Shown: positions 1-13,700, counted from the first letter of the stretch. The stretch is DNA of 64,000 nucleotides from Thuidium tamariscinum (GCA_947034885.2 OX344758.2:18689067-18753066), one strand, 5' to 3'. A program made the numbers and translations. Notes: generated from the letters alone by a model not told the origin.

Positions 1-560
1 GCATAGAAAAATTCTCTAAGTAGGAGAACTAGAAAAGTGCTCAATTCCGTGAAAATTGTAACTTTCACAGTTTCACTATAGTTTCACATTTTAATTTGTA
101 AAAAATAGGGAAAATAATTTTTCTTAAAATTAAAAATTGGCAATTTGGGAAGACCTTATGGTAAAGTTATTTCACCAATATAATGATCCGAAAACTATCC
201 TGATTGTCAAAAATGTGCACGGAAGGGAAGTCTGTTAGCACACATGTAGAGGAAAGAGAATAATGATTTTTTAAATTTACTTAGGTGGAAACATGCCTAC
301 TTAGTGTAGGAATAGACCCTAGAAATCTCAGCTCTAAATTATTAATTTAAAGTACTTCCCAATACTAAAAATCCCTAAACCACAAAGTGTGACAAATTAG
401 AGGAATTAGAATTTAAATATAAAATGATTTTTGAAAATTTCTGAAAAATAAAGGTTTTGATAACTATCAAGTCATCCATCTTCAATAAAAATTTCAAGTT
501 CAAAGAGTTAATGCTTCAAACGTTATGGCTCATGACAACTCCGTCACTCAAAGTGTGACG
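1..560 (+). repeat. Partial copy of the GGGTGATTGCAAGAAAC repeat family, cut by the window edge
   Basis: The first 40 bases (ATAGAAAAATTCTCTAAG and what follows) recur almost unchanged at about 32430-32470, some 160 bp inside the mariner-like element that starts at 32271. Further in, the stretch around 370-520 (GTGTGAC..., AATAAAAATTTCAAG) resembles 60550-60665 inside the MITE at 59950-60754. The window therefore opens inside another member of the same family. No coding sequence is visible, and its right border is not clear. Confidence 0.55.
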
Positions 561-945
561 CCAAATAGTACAAGTCTTTCTTGCATTCACCCTTTGTTAG
601 CATTTGTCGGGACATGTCTTGACAAGGTCAGACCGTGATGCAATGCTGACGTTTCTAAAATTTATTTATTTATTTATTTTTGACTAAATGGTTGTCAATG
701 ACCTGTTTGTCATCGATCTGGATGGTCCGTCAACATTCTAGACGTTCCATCTACAGTGGACAGCTAGACCGTCAAGGCATTGTCAAGGCAAAACAAAATT
801 ATTATTTTAATCCTAACGGACGTTGCAATTGGATCTTGATGTTTCGTCCCTCAACGAGTCAACGGTCTATCTAGATGTGATGTGATGGGTGCAACCGTGA
901 TAATAGTCACATAGCATTGTCAATGGGAATCATTATTGTACCTCA

Positions 946-946
946 C

Positions 947-992
<46 letters not shown>
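946..992. repeat. (AT)n(GT)n compound microsatellite
   Basis: About 13 AT units run directly into about 10 GT units. Such alternating purine-pyrimidine tracts are typical neutral, length-variable simple repeats. Apparent reading frames across it are artefacts of the repeat. Confidence 0.97.
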
Positions 993-2074
993 AGGAAGTT
1001 TCAAAATATCTATATTTTTCATTAATACATATATACAATATTTGAACATGATAAGCTTTAAATATTAAAAATGACATCCAAATGAAAGATGCAAATGCCA
1101 AATTAATATTAGAGAACAAAAAGACAGGTTTTGAAATAATTTGCCAGGAATTGGTAGCTTTGAACAACCAAATTCTTGGAGCCTCCATAAGTCCATATGG
1201 AAGGAAAAAAAACATGGCCATAAATCAGAATTACACTTATACAAGAATCTTCCTAAAGCATGATCTGCCAAGTAGTTCAATAATGTTATCATTAATGGAT
1301 TCTTCCACTAAACAGTAAACATCAATCCTGAGCGTCAAATCGACAGAATTCCATGAGGTTGGCAATCATCACGGCTCATGGCTTGCCGGGATCAAAAATC
1401 TCCACATACCCTTCTAATGACTGCCGTTTGTGCAAATGCAGGTTACAAATTAATGAAATTAGGAACCCAAATTTTCCAAATTAAATTGATGATACCACCA
1501 TCTCCTGTCCATCATCTATTATATGAAGTACACTTCATCTCGACCCATTCTCACATGCTTATCCACAGAGGGTCACGTGCTCATCTTTACAAATTGCCAG
1601 CCAAATTTTGGAAGTGCTCTTCAGTTTAGATCCCAATTCGGGAAAACTGAAATGAATGTTGAATTTTCTAATATTGTACAAAAGAATGCTGTTGCAAATG
1701 TTGCAACAATTGTGTGCTACTAATTTACACAGAAGCCAGCACCTGATTTCTTCCCAAAGGATGAGATTCCGGCCGGCTAATTGCTTCAAAAATGTCCTTT
1801 CCCTCTGATCAACTACAATGCCCACACTAAATCACCGCGGCACGAGTGCACGTCCATTCCCCCATGTCAAAATTAACAGAGGCTTGTCAACAAGTTTCCC
1901 AAGTTTCGAGCTTGGCATGCGAAGGCTGAGGGGAACTCGGGTTGCTAGTCGATCTCGCTTTCAGTCGGTGAGCTCTTCGCAGGAATCGATCTTCACAGGG
2001 AAATTTACAAGTAAATGATATTACACTAAATCACTGCTGCACGTTCGCAACTGTACACGACAGAGGCTTCTCGC
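993..2074. other. Intergenic, no gene seen
   Basis: AT-rich DNA grades into more mixed composition towards 1800. Only short frames occur, with no recognisable domain. The last few hundred bases lie downstream of the minus-strand LRAT gene and should hold its 3' UTR. I could not pick a poly(A) signal with confidence. Confidence 0.6.
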
Positions 2075-2767
2075 TCAACGATCGAGACTTCCAAGTTTCT
2101 TAAGCTTGAGTTCACGCCGTCTCCTTGTTACTGTCAGCGACACATACAGCAACGAGCTTCCCACAACGTTAACTCCAACCAACACCTCCGCCCTCGTCAC
2201 CTGCTTGCTCCCCAGCTTCCCGATCTTGCACCATCTCGCGAAGTCCTCACAGTTGCAAGACATCAATTCGTATTTCCCGAACTGATCGTGCTCGTAGAAC
2301 CACTTGGCCACTCTCACGATCTGTTCCCCGGAGCGATTGCACACTCGCGTGCTCCGACTCCCCGTCTCCCTCCAGAGAAGTCCTGCGATTGATGCCTCGT
2401 ATTCACAGCGGTAAACGTTCTTCCCGTGGGAGAAGCAACTGAGGCAGTTGAAACGAACGCCAGTGGATGGTAGCCCAGCTTTTTCGCGCTGGTTGAGCAT
2501 GGATGAGCAGGTTAGGCAGTTTTGGTAGATGTAGTAGCGGTCGACTTTGTATTGGTCGTTTTCGTCAACTTCGACTGTGTCGTAGTGGTAGACGCCAGTG
2601 CCGTCGAAGATTCCGTGGTGTTGGATGGCGGTCTTGTAGCCGCGGGCGTGGCACCAGACGTGATCGCCTTTCCGAAGATTTTCGAGAGAATTCGACTCGC
2701 TGGTCCAGACAGGCTGCTGCATATGCAGGAATGTCGACACTCTCACGCTATAGCTGGTGCCTGCCAT
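2075..2767 (-). CDS. LRAT/NC-domain protein (plant type)
   Basis: A 230-residue, single-exon protein with the LRAT fold of the NlpC/P60 superfamily. Motif GDHVW is at residues 34-38. The catalytic histidine lies in IQHHGIFDG (H50/H51), and the nucleophilic cysteine lies in NCEDFARWC (C173), where animal relatives read NCEHF. A hydrophobic segment at about 195-214 followed by four arginines suggests a C-terminal membrane anchor with a basic cytosolic tail. Animal relatives are lecithin:retinol acyltransferase and HRAS-like phospholipid acyltransferases; plant members are mostly uncharacterised, so the substrate is unknown. Length matches plant NC-domain proteins. The ATG at 2767 is the first in frame and sits about 250 bp downstream of a TATA box. 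All catalytic residues are present, so the gene looks functional. Confidence 0.85.
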   Translation of the reverse strand: MAGTSYSVRVSTFLHMQQPVWTSESNSLENLRKGDHVWCHARGYKTAIQHHGIFDGTGVYHYDTVEVDENDQYKVDRYYIYQNCLTCSSMLNQREKAGLPSTGVRFNCLSCFSHGKNVYRCEYEASIAGLLWRETGSRSTRVCNRSGEQIVRVAKWFYEHDQFGKYELMSCNCEDFARWCKIGKLGSKQVTRAEVLVGVNVVGSSLLYVSLTVTRRRRELKLKKLGSLDR

Positions 2768-3019
2768 TCGATCAATCTAGCTAGCCACTCAGTCGTCTAG
2801 CTGCAACGGCGAATTTCAATCGCTTGTCTCGATCAGCTCGTACCAAGTTGAACCCAGTTGGATCTCTCTGAAGGAGCTAGCGCAGTTCCAACTGATGGAA
2901 AGAGTACGTGGGTTCCAATTATTATTTAGTTCCAATTTCAAGCAGAGTGCGTTTCAGCAGTTGGTACTGTCATCATGTTGGTGGTGGCTTGTTGATCTTA
3001 CAGTTGTGTCAGAACGTCG

Positions 3020-3027
3020 TTTATATA
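3020..3027 (-). promoter_or_regulatory. Candidate TATA box of the LRAT gene
   Basis: TATATAAA read on the minus strand, about 253 bp upstream of the LRAT start codon. A transcription start about 30 bp further on would give a 5' leader of about 220 nt. The assignment rests on motif and position only. Confidence 0.45.
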
Positions 3028-3270
3028 CGCACTGCATGCATATGCGAAGTGGAAGTGTTCCGCTTGCGCATGGAAGTCAAAGTTGAAGTTCCCGCCCAGT
3101 TCAACACGGTACTCTCGATCCCCAGGGGTCCGGCGAGTCGGTAGAGTAGAGTCAGTTGAACAAGACCGGGAAGTCTACGAATCCTGTCGTTCAACGCTGG
3201 TACAGTAACTGACCTGTTTGATTTTTCAACGCAGAACTTTCGTAAAGTTCCTATGTTCCCGGACTGCAGG

Positions 3271-3278
3271 TGACGTCA
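3271..3278. promoter_or_regulatory. TGACGTCA palindrome (bZIP/CRE-type site)
   Basis: A perfect 8-bp TGACGTCA palindrome, the classic binding site of TGA/bZIP factors, about 500 bp upstream of the LRAT start codon and about 245 bp upstream of its putative TATA box. A chance 8-mer cannot be excluded. Confidence 0.3.
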
Positions 3279-3498
3279 TCCCTGGATGCCGGAGTGGTAG
3301 GGTTCTAGCCTATTGGAATGTCCGAAGAGGACCACTCATTCAGCAAATAATGTTTTCATGATTGGTTTTCCATCATGAAACATAAAAAACAGCTCATGTA
3401 CAGTACATGTTTTTTTACTTTTGTTTTGTTTTAGTAATGAAGTGCCAAAGGTTCAATATAAAATGTTATAGTGGTGCTCTCAACATAGTTTGAGTTTG

Positions 3499-3523
3499 GG
3501 GTGATTGTAAGAAACACTTGTAT
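3499..3523 (+). repeat. Terminal motif of the GGGTGATTGCAAGAAAC family
   Basis: GGGTGATTGTAAGAAACACT followed by TGTATTATTTGTTG matches the motif at 32271 and the reversed motifs at 31650 and 60754. It is probably the left end of a copy. Its partner is unresolved, but the reversed end at 31650 is flanked by the same TTTGGGG context and is a candidate. Confidence 0.6.
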
Positions 3524-3809
3524 TATTTGTTGTATTTTTTATTTCTATCATTTTTGTACTTTTTGTATTATGAATCATCTTCAGTACTATTTGGAGTATA
3601 GAATATGACATCCAGATAGTTGATTGCATTTCAAATTTACTATTTAAACAACTTGTAATGTTCAATAGTAAATGGCAAGGATAAATGGTAGCACAGTAGC
3701 ACTTAATTTTTCCATACAAAAAGTTTTCATGAATGAATTGAAGGCATTATAGGTCCCTAGTAGTATTATTGAATCTATTTGTATACCTTAAAATACTATT
3801 TCTAACCAC

Positions 3810-4281
3810 GGGTGATTGCAAGAAACATTTGGTCTTTTTTTTGTCCCCTTGACTTTTACTAGGTAGTTTTTTGTTCATAACTTTTTCATCTTTTGTTTGT
3901 TTGACTTGAATTTGGAATGAAGGTGCACACAAAAGTTTTACATAATATGTAATTTTTTGAATGTAAAAAAAATTATTTTACTATTTTTAAATTGCCCCTG
4001 ATTGGATGTCTACCTTGGTCATTTTGGGGGCAATTTTCAAGAAGTTACACAAGTTCAAAAGATATTTTTTGAAAATATTATATTGTCCAACTTCCACATG
4101 TGCTCAAAGTGCATTGCCTTTGTGTAAGTGTGGAGAATACAATTTATTTTTCCCAAAGATGAAAATTGTTGGAAAGGAGCATCTTTAGGTAAGAAAATTT
4201 TTGAATTTTTGAATTTTTTTATTAATTTTAAATAATCAAAGAAAAAAGTGTCTATTTTCATTGTATTTTTCATTGTCCTTT
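3810..4281 (+). mobile_element. Left part of a MITE-like element split by the CACTA insertion
   Basis: It begins with GGGTGATTGCAAGAAACATT. The matching reversed end lies at 31650, beyond the CACTA transposon. Without the 27.2-kb insert the two parts would make an element of about 666 bp, similar in size to the family members at 36140-36860 and 59950-60754. The outer flanks CCAC and CCAA are close to a 4-bp duplication. The alternative left end at 3499 leaves the pairing uncertain. There is no coding sequence. Confidence 0.45.
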
Positions 4282-5885
4282 CACTAGAAGAAAATCACGT
4301 TTGAATCCATGTTCAAGTTACGTTGGTCTGTGTTGGAGGACCACTTGTACATGGTTGCAAGGGCTGAATAACGCTCTCTTGTTCACATGCATGTTGAAAT
4401 AAACAAAGCATGTTAGTTGGCATTCAATTTACAACATGACGTTCTCCCATCTTCGTGCTCCTGTCTAGTGAAACATGGACTATGTTCATCTGAACATGAG
4501 TGGACAACAGTGCCACGTGTTATGAGAGTGCATTGTGGGAACTCACATGGTTTAGGATGTGAACACTGTTCTTCCGCGTTTAGAAGGAATGAAGATGTCT
4601 GAAATTGGCTAGCGCATTCATTCTTATGACTTGCTGTCAGTGCCTGGCATTTGTCATCACTGCAAGTTGAGAGAGCTTTCTAAACAGAAGTTTTTGCCAT
4701 TTTCCAAAATAATTATAATTGCTCATTTGCAGCGACACTACTTGGGTGGTATATGTCATTCGAAAACGTGATGAAGGTACAGACTGTCACATTTTCTTTT
4801 CACTTATTTTCTTGTTGAGACGTTCATAGATACATGTAATGTGTGCACTTCCGGAATTCAAGATTTGAAGCATTTCATTATTTTCTTAAAATCTACAATG
4901 ACAGCAATGAGTACCTCGACATGTACAAGAAGTTGCTTAATTATTCTATGCATTGACCAAGTTTCTTTTTGTAGTTCTTGGTCTTCACCTACAGCAAATG
5001 AAACATTATTTTGTCATGACTTGTTGGGAAGAAAGACATTGGTCACATTCAGCCTACAGTGCACAAAAACGTAAATGACTTCGTTGAACTTCATCAGTGA
5101 ATGTATACTTCACTGTTTCAGCAATTCCATTCGGGAACTTCATAGGGAAAATGATGAACTTAGGATGCTCATGCATGCTTTGTGAATTCCTTGAAATCCT
5201 CCCCAACAATATATAAACACATCATATATATAAGAAGTCTTGGAATGCTGGTTACAATCATCCCAGTGTACTTGCAATTCTTTTGTACATATTCCTTACT
5301 TAACCTCAAATAAAGAGTTCGAATACTACTTTGTGATCAAGAATCTTCATTTCTGCAAATGTGAACAAAGACATCCAGAGGTGAATGACTTCTACAATTC
5401 ACAATCATTTAGAGCATATGAACAAAGAGAATTGAGGAAGCCCTCACCTAATTAGCGACTTCACCTGTCTTCAATGCAACACTCATACAATACATGATGA
5501 GAATTTTGGAAAGTGATTTGTTTCTCTGTTGCAGCTCATACCTTACAGACGTGTACCACATCTCAGCTTACAAACATATATTTTGTGCTGCTTTGTCATA
5601 TAACAGGAGCTTTCTTCTTGCTAATGCTTGAACTTCAGCTCAAAGTACGTTGTCCACTGCAGCAGCTCTCCATTTCCTTGCATGCTTGAATTGCCTTTAC
5701 ACAATGTGTACCTTCAAAAGTACTCAGGTCTTGGCCTATACATTGAGAGACGTGACTTCAGCATTGTCATCAAAAAGCTGTACATGACTTTTAGGTAGTA
5801 CTTTTTGAATTTATATTGGTCCTAACATATATATATAGTAGTTCATGCTTCCATTCGGAGTACCTGGTCATTGCTATTGTGAAGG
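4282..5885. other. Left non-coding region of the CACTA element
   Basis: No gene is seen. ACGT-containing words (CACGTTTGAA, CCACGTGTT) occur within 300 bp of the end; similar words (CCACGTTCC, CCACGTGTAG) occur within 300 bp of the other end when reversed. Further in, ACTTC words become frequent. These fit the subterminal binding-site arrays of CACTA elements. Confidence 0.5.
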
Positions 5886-8800
5886 CTACATTCGAAGAGC
5901 ATAGAAGTCTTCATCTCTTCCTGGTGCAAGAAAGCTTATCATAGGTCTGTCCATTTCAATATCCCCATGTCGGCCCCTCACTTTTGTTCCACAGACAACT
6001 TTCCAGTCTCCTCTAGTACTGTTTGCTTTTTCGACATCATCCGAGAAAAACACTTGTTCGCATTGTGTTGGAAATGCAAAGGACTGACAACCTAATGGCA
6101 ATGGACTTGAGAAGTTTGCAACTGTGAACCCATACTTATCACGAACTACCTTGGCATTCAGTGCACCTACTTGAGCCTCCACCCATGAGCAAACTAGAAC
6201 CACACAACAATGGCTACGGTAATTGAGTTCTAATATTTCATGAATCCACCCTACATACTCAGCACTTTCCCAACAGTCTCCTTCATTTACTGACCTCCTT
6301 CTTTTCAGACGCAAAATGGATGCTGCTATGCCACTATCAGAAGTTAGTTTATCTTCTTCTGCACTCACAACCCGCAGATGCATTCCATGAGCATACATCG
6401 CTCTATAGGATGTTGCCACTTTCTCTGGCAACTTTGAGGCCTCTATAACATCAGTACAGGGCTTCTTCAGTCCATTGACAGCGTTCTGCACTTCCACACG
6501 TAGCCACTCTGCAAATTTCGGTAGAGACAATAAGTCTTCTGGGTATTGCATACCAGAATGTCGACCGAATCGTTTCACATATTGCTTCTTGTAATCATTT
6601 CGGGCTGCAACCCTTTCATGCACTGCACTGTTGTATTGCCTAGCCAACAGAACATAGAATTAGTAAACACAGGAATATGCACATCAATAAGAACGTGAAA
6701 CGCGTCTCTATATTCTTCATTAAGAACAGGACTAAGAAGTAATTCTACATCACAGCACATGCGGCTTGAACCTCCTGTTCATGAGGACATTGTATTTCTT
6801 CAATCATTTCTGCTTCAAAGTACTTTTGCTTGACATGAACACTGAACAGGACATGACCATCTCATACAATTCAATAGCATTCCCAAAATTCGTTAGCATT
6901 CTAGAAATGCTGACTGATACTAATTCCTGAAGATGCTGTTCTTCAATGCAAATTAAGCTTTTCTGAAATTCCGAAGAAGCACATGTTCTAATCACAGTAT
7001 TCTGTACACTTCGATTATGTTTGCAATGCATGACTGTGTGTAATGAACATTATTTGAAACAGAAAAAACTTACAATTTCCAATCTTCCAAGTCCACGGAG
7101 TTACATAGCACAAAATCATGGGCCCACTGTACAAATTCCTCTGACATTGGACGAGCCCAACCACTTCCTTGAACAACTTCGTCGTTCATTCGCTGTTCCT
7201 CTCTGTCATCCCAAACTCGTCGACTTGTTCCCTGAAAACGTTGCATATATTCTGTGCAATATCCTAGTGTTTCCGACATAGCATAGCCTTCGGCCATGCT
7301 TGCTTCAGGACGGGCATATGTTCGTACATACTCTTTCAAAGTCTTCATATACCTCTCGATTGGATACATCCAACGGCAATGCACAGGTCCGCAAATGTAC
7401 AGTTCCTCCACTAAATGGATCATCAAGTGCGACATGATGTCCATAAAAGTGGGTGGAAACTCTTTTTCCAACATGCAAAGGGCATCGGCTGCATCAATTA
7501 AATCTGCATCTCTGTCAGCAATTTTTATTTCTCGAGCGCATAGTCTTTGAAAAACACGACTGACCTTCATAACGGCTTTCCGACAGTCTTCGCTGAGAAC
7601 ATTTCGCAATGCCAACGGCAGTACCTACACAAGCAAATACAGTGAGCTTCACAGGCTTCAACACAGACATGACTTCATCTTCATTTTAACAGAAGTCATA
7701 ACTGCTTCACGTTCTCTATACGAAGCTTCCTAACTTCACTCTACTCATTCAAAATTCACATTCAACTAATTAGCTCTATTATGTCGTAATGAACATGCTC
7801 AGTCTGCATTACGCAATGGAATAAGAAACATTCAATTCTTTAGCACATTAAACACCCTCAGAAGTGTTTTTGAACGTGCACCTGTTGCATGAGTACATGG
7901 AAGTCATGCGACTTCAAATACCGCAACTTCCCCTCATCCAAATACTTGTGGATGGCGCCAACATAATTCGATGGAGTTCTTAAACCCTTCAAAATTTCCA
8001 TAACTCTTGTCTTCTCAGTGGAGTTCAATATATATGGAGCTCTGGGTAGGTGGAACTCTTCATTTCCGCTCTCACTTGGTTGGACCCACAATTCTTCTCG
8101 AACTCTCATAGCCTCCATGTCCTGCCGACTACCAATGGAATCCTTTCCTCCAAGTATTGTCTTCATTATATTCTCTGAAATATTCTTCTCACAATGCATT
8201 GGATCTAGCAAATGACGGATGAGAAGTTTCTGTACAAGTACAAATACAGTTTCAATTGCTACTTCCTCATTCCAATACTTTCCCATGGTAAAGAAAACAG
8301 ACTTTCTCGTCCCTCAATGGTATAGGCAGTAGGCTCTTGAAGAATTCTCTCTTCGATTGCGCACAGACCTAACTACTTGCCCTCCCACTAAATACCATAT
8401 TCACATGACACATTCTGTTCTTCCGTTGAATACTTCCCTTCATGCAGACGTTCCTCACGTTATTCCATTGCCCTTTGCATGCCTTCACGACAGTCTTAGA
8501 GTTGAAAGCAATGGCTCTTGTTCTTCATGAGCACTGACCATTCTGGAACTCACTCGAACACTGTTTTTTTCAGATGTCCAACGTAAGTTACATGAACTCA
8601 CTCATTTCTCAGCATGCTATTGACTTTGAAGTAGCCCTACACAAAACAGAAGACATGCCAACAGAAATTGGCATGTTTCGTTCTGTGTGCACGTTACTAT
8701 TGACTTCTATGATACACAGGTCCTATTATTTAGCAAAAACTAAGTGCCCCCCCTTAAACATGGCCCACTAGACTACCACGTTAGTATACTTGCGTTCCTT

Positions 8801-10713
8801 TGGCTTCACAGGAGTGTTCCATGCGGGATTGTCCTATATCACCCTTGTTCAACTTTCAAAGTACCTTTTACAACTACATATGCATGCTCACTCTATGAAT
8901 CTCTTCAAACATACTTCAAGAACAAGAGAATGTGACTTCTCATGGCATAGTCATAATTCTTTTCTCGTTGAACTGAACAAGCTTCCTTGCACTTCATTAT
9001 TCTGAAATTCATGCTCACCGTCCAATATGGCAGGTCGTACAATGCACTTCTACGCTTCACTCCATGCTCATGAACGGGGTCAGTTTCAGCTCCCTTTCTA
9101 CCTCCACTTGATACATACAGTTCCCGTTGCAGACCAGAATGTCTTGTTTCCTCTGCAGACATCCTTGTTGGTGTTCCTCTGTAGTCTACCTTCCCATCAA
9201 AATGGAGACTCCTTCGATAGGGATGGTTCAATTTTGTCCACCTTCGACTACCACCATATACTATTTTCCTTCCTTTTGCATTCTTCTGAGCATCCATTTT
9301 ATTACCTGACTTTGCCGACCTAGCTTCTGTTGCTGGTCCACAAACTGTGCAGCCTTTATAGCCATGTGTGCACAAACCGGATATGAGACCATAACCTGGA
9401 TAATCTAATATTGTCCACATCAATATACCTCTCAATGTGAAACGCCGTGATGTTGGTGGCTTCGAGAAATCTTGGGCAGGTACTCCTTCCCAAATTTCTT
9501 GTAATTCTTCTATGAGTGGTCGAATGAAAACATCAATGTTTTCGTTTGTTGGTGACATTTTGCCTGATATAAGAATGGTCAACTGTATGAAGAAGTTCTT
9601 GGTCACCAAGTACGGAGGTAAATTGTATATTAGCAATAACACTGGCCATGTAGAGTGAGCAGTACTATTGTGTGCAAACGGATTGACACCATCCAGAGAT
9701 AGTCCAAATCTCAAATTCCGAATTTCGTCCTTAAAAGATGGATCAACGTCTGTGTCCACATGCTTCCACGCTGGACTATCAGCCACAGACTTCATGACAC
9801 TGTCATCAGTATTTGGATGATCATAATGGTAACGTAACATCTCTGCAATAGCTGGAGATCGAAACATGCGCTGCAACCTGGGAATAAGAGGAAAGTGGTG
9901 AATTACTCTTGCTGGAATGACTTCTGAATCCCTTAAGAATCTTGACTTCCCACACTCTGGACATTCTTTCAAGTTCTCATTCTCCCCACGATACAATATG
10001 CATCCCTCAGGACAAGCATGAATTACGTTGTAATTCAACCCCAATTTCCTAATCAATTTCTTTGCTTCATAGTGACTAACAGGGAGCACGTTGCTTGCTG
10101 GCAATAATACAGTTGACAAATACTTCATCAACTCATCCACATAAGCATTGCTCACGCCATGTATGACAGCCATGTTTATAAGAACAATTGTGGCAGAAAT
10201 GACACTCACATTTACCCCCCCGTAAACAGGACGTGTTGCTTGCTCATATAAAATGTCAAAAGAGTCGTCTGGATCTGTAGGACTGTCAACATCAACGTCT
10301 TGTTCTTGAACATGTGGAGTATCCTCTCGTTAATGATCCCCTGCATCAAAAGCATCAAACATTTGACGTTGGATGTCATGGTATGGATCCATATTCTCTG
10401 CATAGTTCGTTCTCATGGGCTCATCATCAAAAACATTTGGTGTTGGCAACTTCTCCCCCATGGAGTTCACCCACACGCCTTCTGTGGGATAACCCCCTTC
10501 AGGGTCACCACCTAACATGGATCGCATGAGATAAGGATCACGTTTGTTCAATAACAAGTGTTCTCGTATGACCTTCAGGTTGTAGCGACGTCCACCATGA
10601 CATTTTGTACAAGGGCATTTGTAAGAATTTGTACGTTGCTCCTTTGTGACCCTCATCTCTGTTTCCAATATCAATTCTTCCATTGGTATATGTAAGCCCT
10701 GACTTGATGTCAT
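5886..10713 (-). pseudogene. TNP2-type CACTA transposase, four exons, one internal stop
   Basis: Exons 10713-9019, 8229-7882, 7624-7074 and 6639-5886 join in phase across clear GT/AG borders and give about 1,115 codons. Domains in order: an N-terminal transposase-associated zinc region (CPCTKC, residues 33-38); a second Cys4 knuckle (Cys 234, 238, 251, 254); and the tnp2 catalytic domain with FGLSLDGVNPF (D341) and NIDVF (D394). LPYW joins LLIRHLLDPMHCEKN across the first intron, followed by DUF4218 (exon 3) and DUF4216 (exon 4, KYGFTVANF). This is the canonical layout of plant En/Spm TNP2 proteins, which cut and join the element ends. The only lesion is a TAA at 10332-10330 (codon 128), in the linker between the zinc region and the catalytic domain. 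An upstream 5' exon is possible because an AG acceptor precedes the chosen ATG. Confidence 0.88.
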
Positions 10714-13700
10714 TCTGCAAGTACTTTCACAACAGAGAAGTTGCACTTCTCAAGAATTCTATTCAGTAACAACGTCTATACTTGCCAGAATTACGAATGT
10801 TGTATTTCCTTGAACACTTTTCTTCAGTCAACGCTGACGTGCTCAAACACAGTGAAATAGGAAGCACGCATGCAGAAGACATTCCACGATGCAGGAAAAT
10901 TTGAAATCAGGATTACTGGTTCGCCGTCTTCATGAACTGTGCATGATTCATGAGGCCCTGTACAATACGTAAACATATGTCAACTAACACACTTGAATGT
11001 AGGCATGCACGCACGAAATATTGAACTTCAAGCATAAACCATTCTACAGTCCACATTGAAACATATTGTTCACAGCGCATGAAGAGTACAAGTTAATGAA
11101 CATAAATGCCAAGCTCCGCATTCCTGGCATATACGATAAATGTAATGTATACATGTGCAACATCTCCAACACTTCTTTGTAGGAGAACATATTGAAGGCC
11201 TCCCTAAGTTCCCTGTACATAGTTCGCCTCTTTCCAATCGAAAATTAGGCACTTCCTATTTTTTTGACGCCAAGTTAGTATGAACATACTAAACAAAATT
11301 TCTACTTGCCAGACTTCCTCCTTCTCTATACAATGATGTCATGATTAAATCACTTTCAACACGCTCTGCACTGACGGACGTCACAATACTAGACAGTTCC
11401 TGGCGACCTACAGAACGATATGCCTTTCTTCCTTCATGAAACTGCGCTTTTGATACACATGGCCTATAATCAATGAAGGTGACACTATGAAACAAGGTTG
11501 AACTAAATATCAATCGTCATGACCACATACAGTTCGGTCAGACTCCATCTTTACAGTCTTGTGAGTCCTCTGTGGATGAACTACTTTCAAGAACTCTTCA
11601 GAAGATTTTGTTCTCTTATTAAAGTAAACTGTACTACGGTCGTTAATCATTTCATTATGGGAATCCTTCTGTAAACTGTTTCTCACTTGCACTAAACACG
11701 TTCCACTGTCATTGTCAGACCTGAACTGTGGAAACCGCTCTTCCCCTACCACTTCGTCAATGACTTTCCGCTTACGAATGCCTGTCTTCTGTGCCCGTGA
11801 CACACATGACAATTGCGGTCGCAATAGTTTGACCTCTTCGGACTAGCAAACACTCCCTCATTGCCTGTCATATTTCACGGGTAGCCAGTCTTCCTCATCT
11901 GAAACTGCCCGTGAAATACTTGTCCACTTGCCCTCAACTCCGCAAGGACGGCTGGGTTTGTAGGATTCCACATCATCCATGGATATCAGCAATGTTTAAT
12001 CAACTAGATCAGCAACAATATCCAATATGTAAGCACACACATAACCTCGTTGAAGGAAACACCATAACGTAGATCGACTAAACGTCTACAGTTCCTTACT
12101 TTTGTGTTGTCATGAAGCAGTACATTCGGCCTACCACTCCGCATCTTTGTAATGCTTATCAATCCGCACAAGATTCCAGTAAGCATGAAGTACTACATCT
12201 TCAACAGACGCTGACATGGTGAACATACTCTAACAGACTAACACGTAGCGCAATTAGAATTTGCAAGAACGAAACCAACAATGCACTACCACTTCAATGC
12301 TCCTGAATTTCGCACTGTGTTGCCTCAGGAAACACTAGAAATGAACTTCCTTGTTCAATGACTGCCGATTTAGACTGTTATACAATGTTCTAATATGACT
12401 GCAATACCTGCATATACTTCATAGAAAGCATCCACTTTCACATTTTCGACGTCGAGAACTCCTCCCTTCTTATAATGCTCACTAGTAATAACCTTCATTC
12501 TTTGAAGAAGAATGCTTGCACACTTTCTTCAGTAGAAGTATTTCAGGAATGCATATTCTTAGAAACAGTGCTTCGGAAAACACAATGTCCTCACTCTTAC
12601 TTCCAAATTGACGTATATAGCTGTGTATCACCGAATTTCGAAACGTGTTCCCTTCAATTTCCCTTTGTAATGCTCTCTTCTCAATCACAGAAACTGCATT
12701 CTTGAAGGCACACATCATTACTGCCGACCTCTTTTTCAATTTCTAAACCACTGAACTTCTTGAATCACATGAAGGAATTCGTAACTTACTAGCATCTACA
12801 ATGGATGACTTCAGGTACTGCTAATATGATGTGCTGCTGAAGGAACCTGAACACATTTCCTGAAAGGGCCCTTGACAGAAATCATGGACATTCCCTAGAA
12901 TACATACGTGTACGATAAATTCGGCATTCACTATGAGTTCTGTAAGAGTTACTGTGCACTGTATACAATTCTAATTTGCCAATGCATGCACTCCTCAGAC
13001 TTGTATGACACATGCACACACTTCTGCAGTCATGTGCTCCTACTTTCTTTTGCAGGGCTATGGAACATGTGCCATACTATTTTCGTGCCAACTTTAAGAA
13101 GAACAGAGAAGCAAAAGGTAGCTTCTGCTAGAATTACAGCCATTAAAAAATAGGCTTCGAACTACGGGAACCTTTCTCATGGTTTTCCCTTACACATTAC
13201 AGGATGAACAGAACCATAGTATTACACCTCCATTTCACTCTTCTGCATTTTTGTAAGTTCTGTGGATTGAAATGTACTGAGAATTTGTTTTCTATCCATT
13301 CTCGAAATCTTCTGGAAGTACTAAAATAGCTCATACTGAATTACCCATTCCAATATGTAGTTAGCGCAATGTGTAATTGCTTCACGCCACAATGTCTAAA
13401 GAGCAACACCACAAAGTGAAGACTCTGTTTGGGAATACGGGATATTTTTGGAATTCCTTCATTACTAAGAATGTGACGGTCGCATCTTGATGTACAGTAC
13501 TTTCTTAATGTCATTGAATAAATCCTCACACAATTTGCCATGGAGACACTATGATTTGAACATGTCATCAACAAAATATGTAAGTCCTGAGCATGAAGAA
13601 GACATCGTCCACGATGGGCACGCAGACATCCTCTTCTTCACAACCAGTTCATTTGAACCCCACTTTCACAAGCACTTCACTGATCCCCTTTTCAAAACAC

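Noticed and set aside
943-1221. Frame with a tyrosine/isoleucine/histidine repeat
   Set aside because: It is a translation of the AT/GT microsatellite.
9027-9323. Plus-strand frames opposite the TNP2 exon
   Set aside because: They are antisense shadows of the well-supported TNP2 coding exon.
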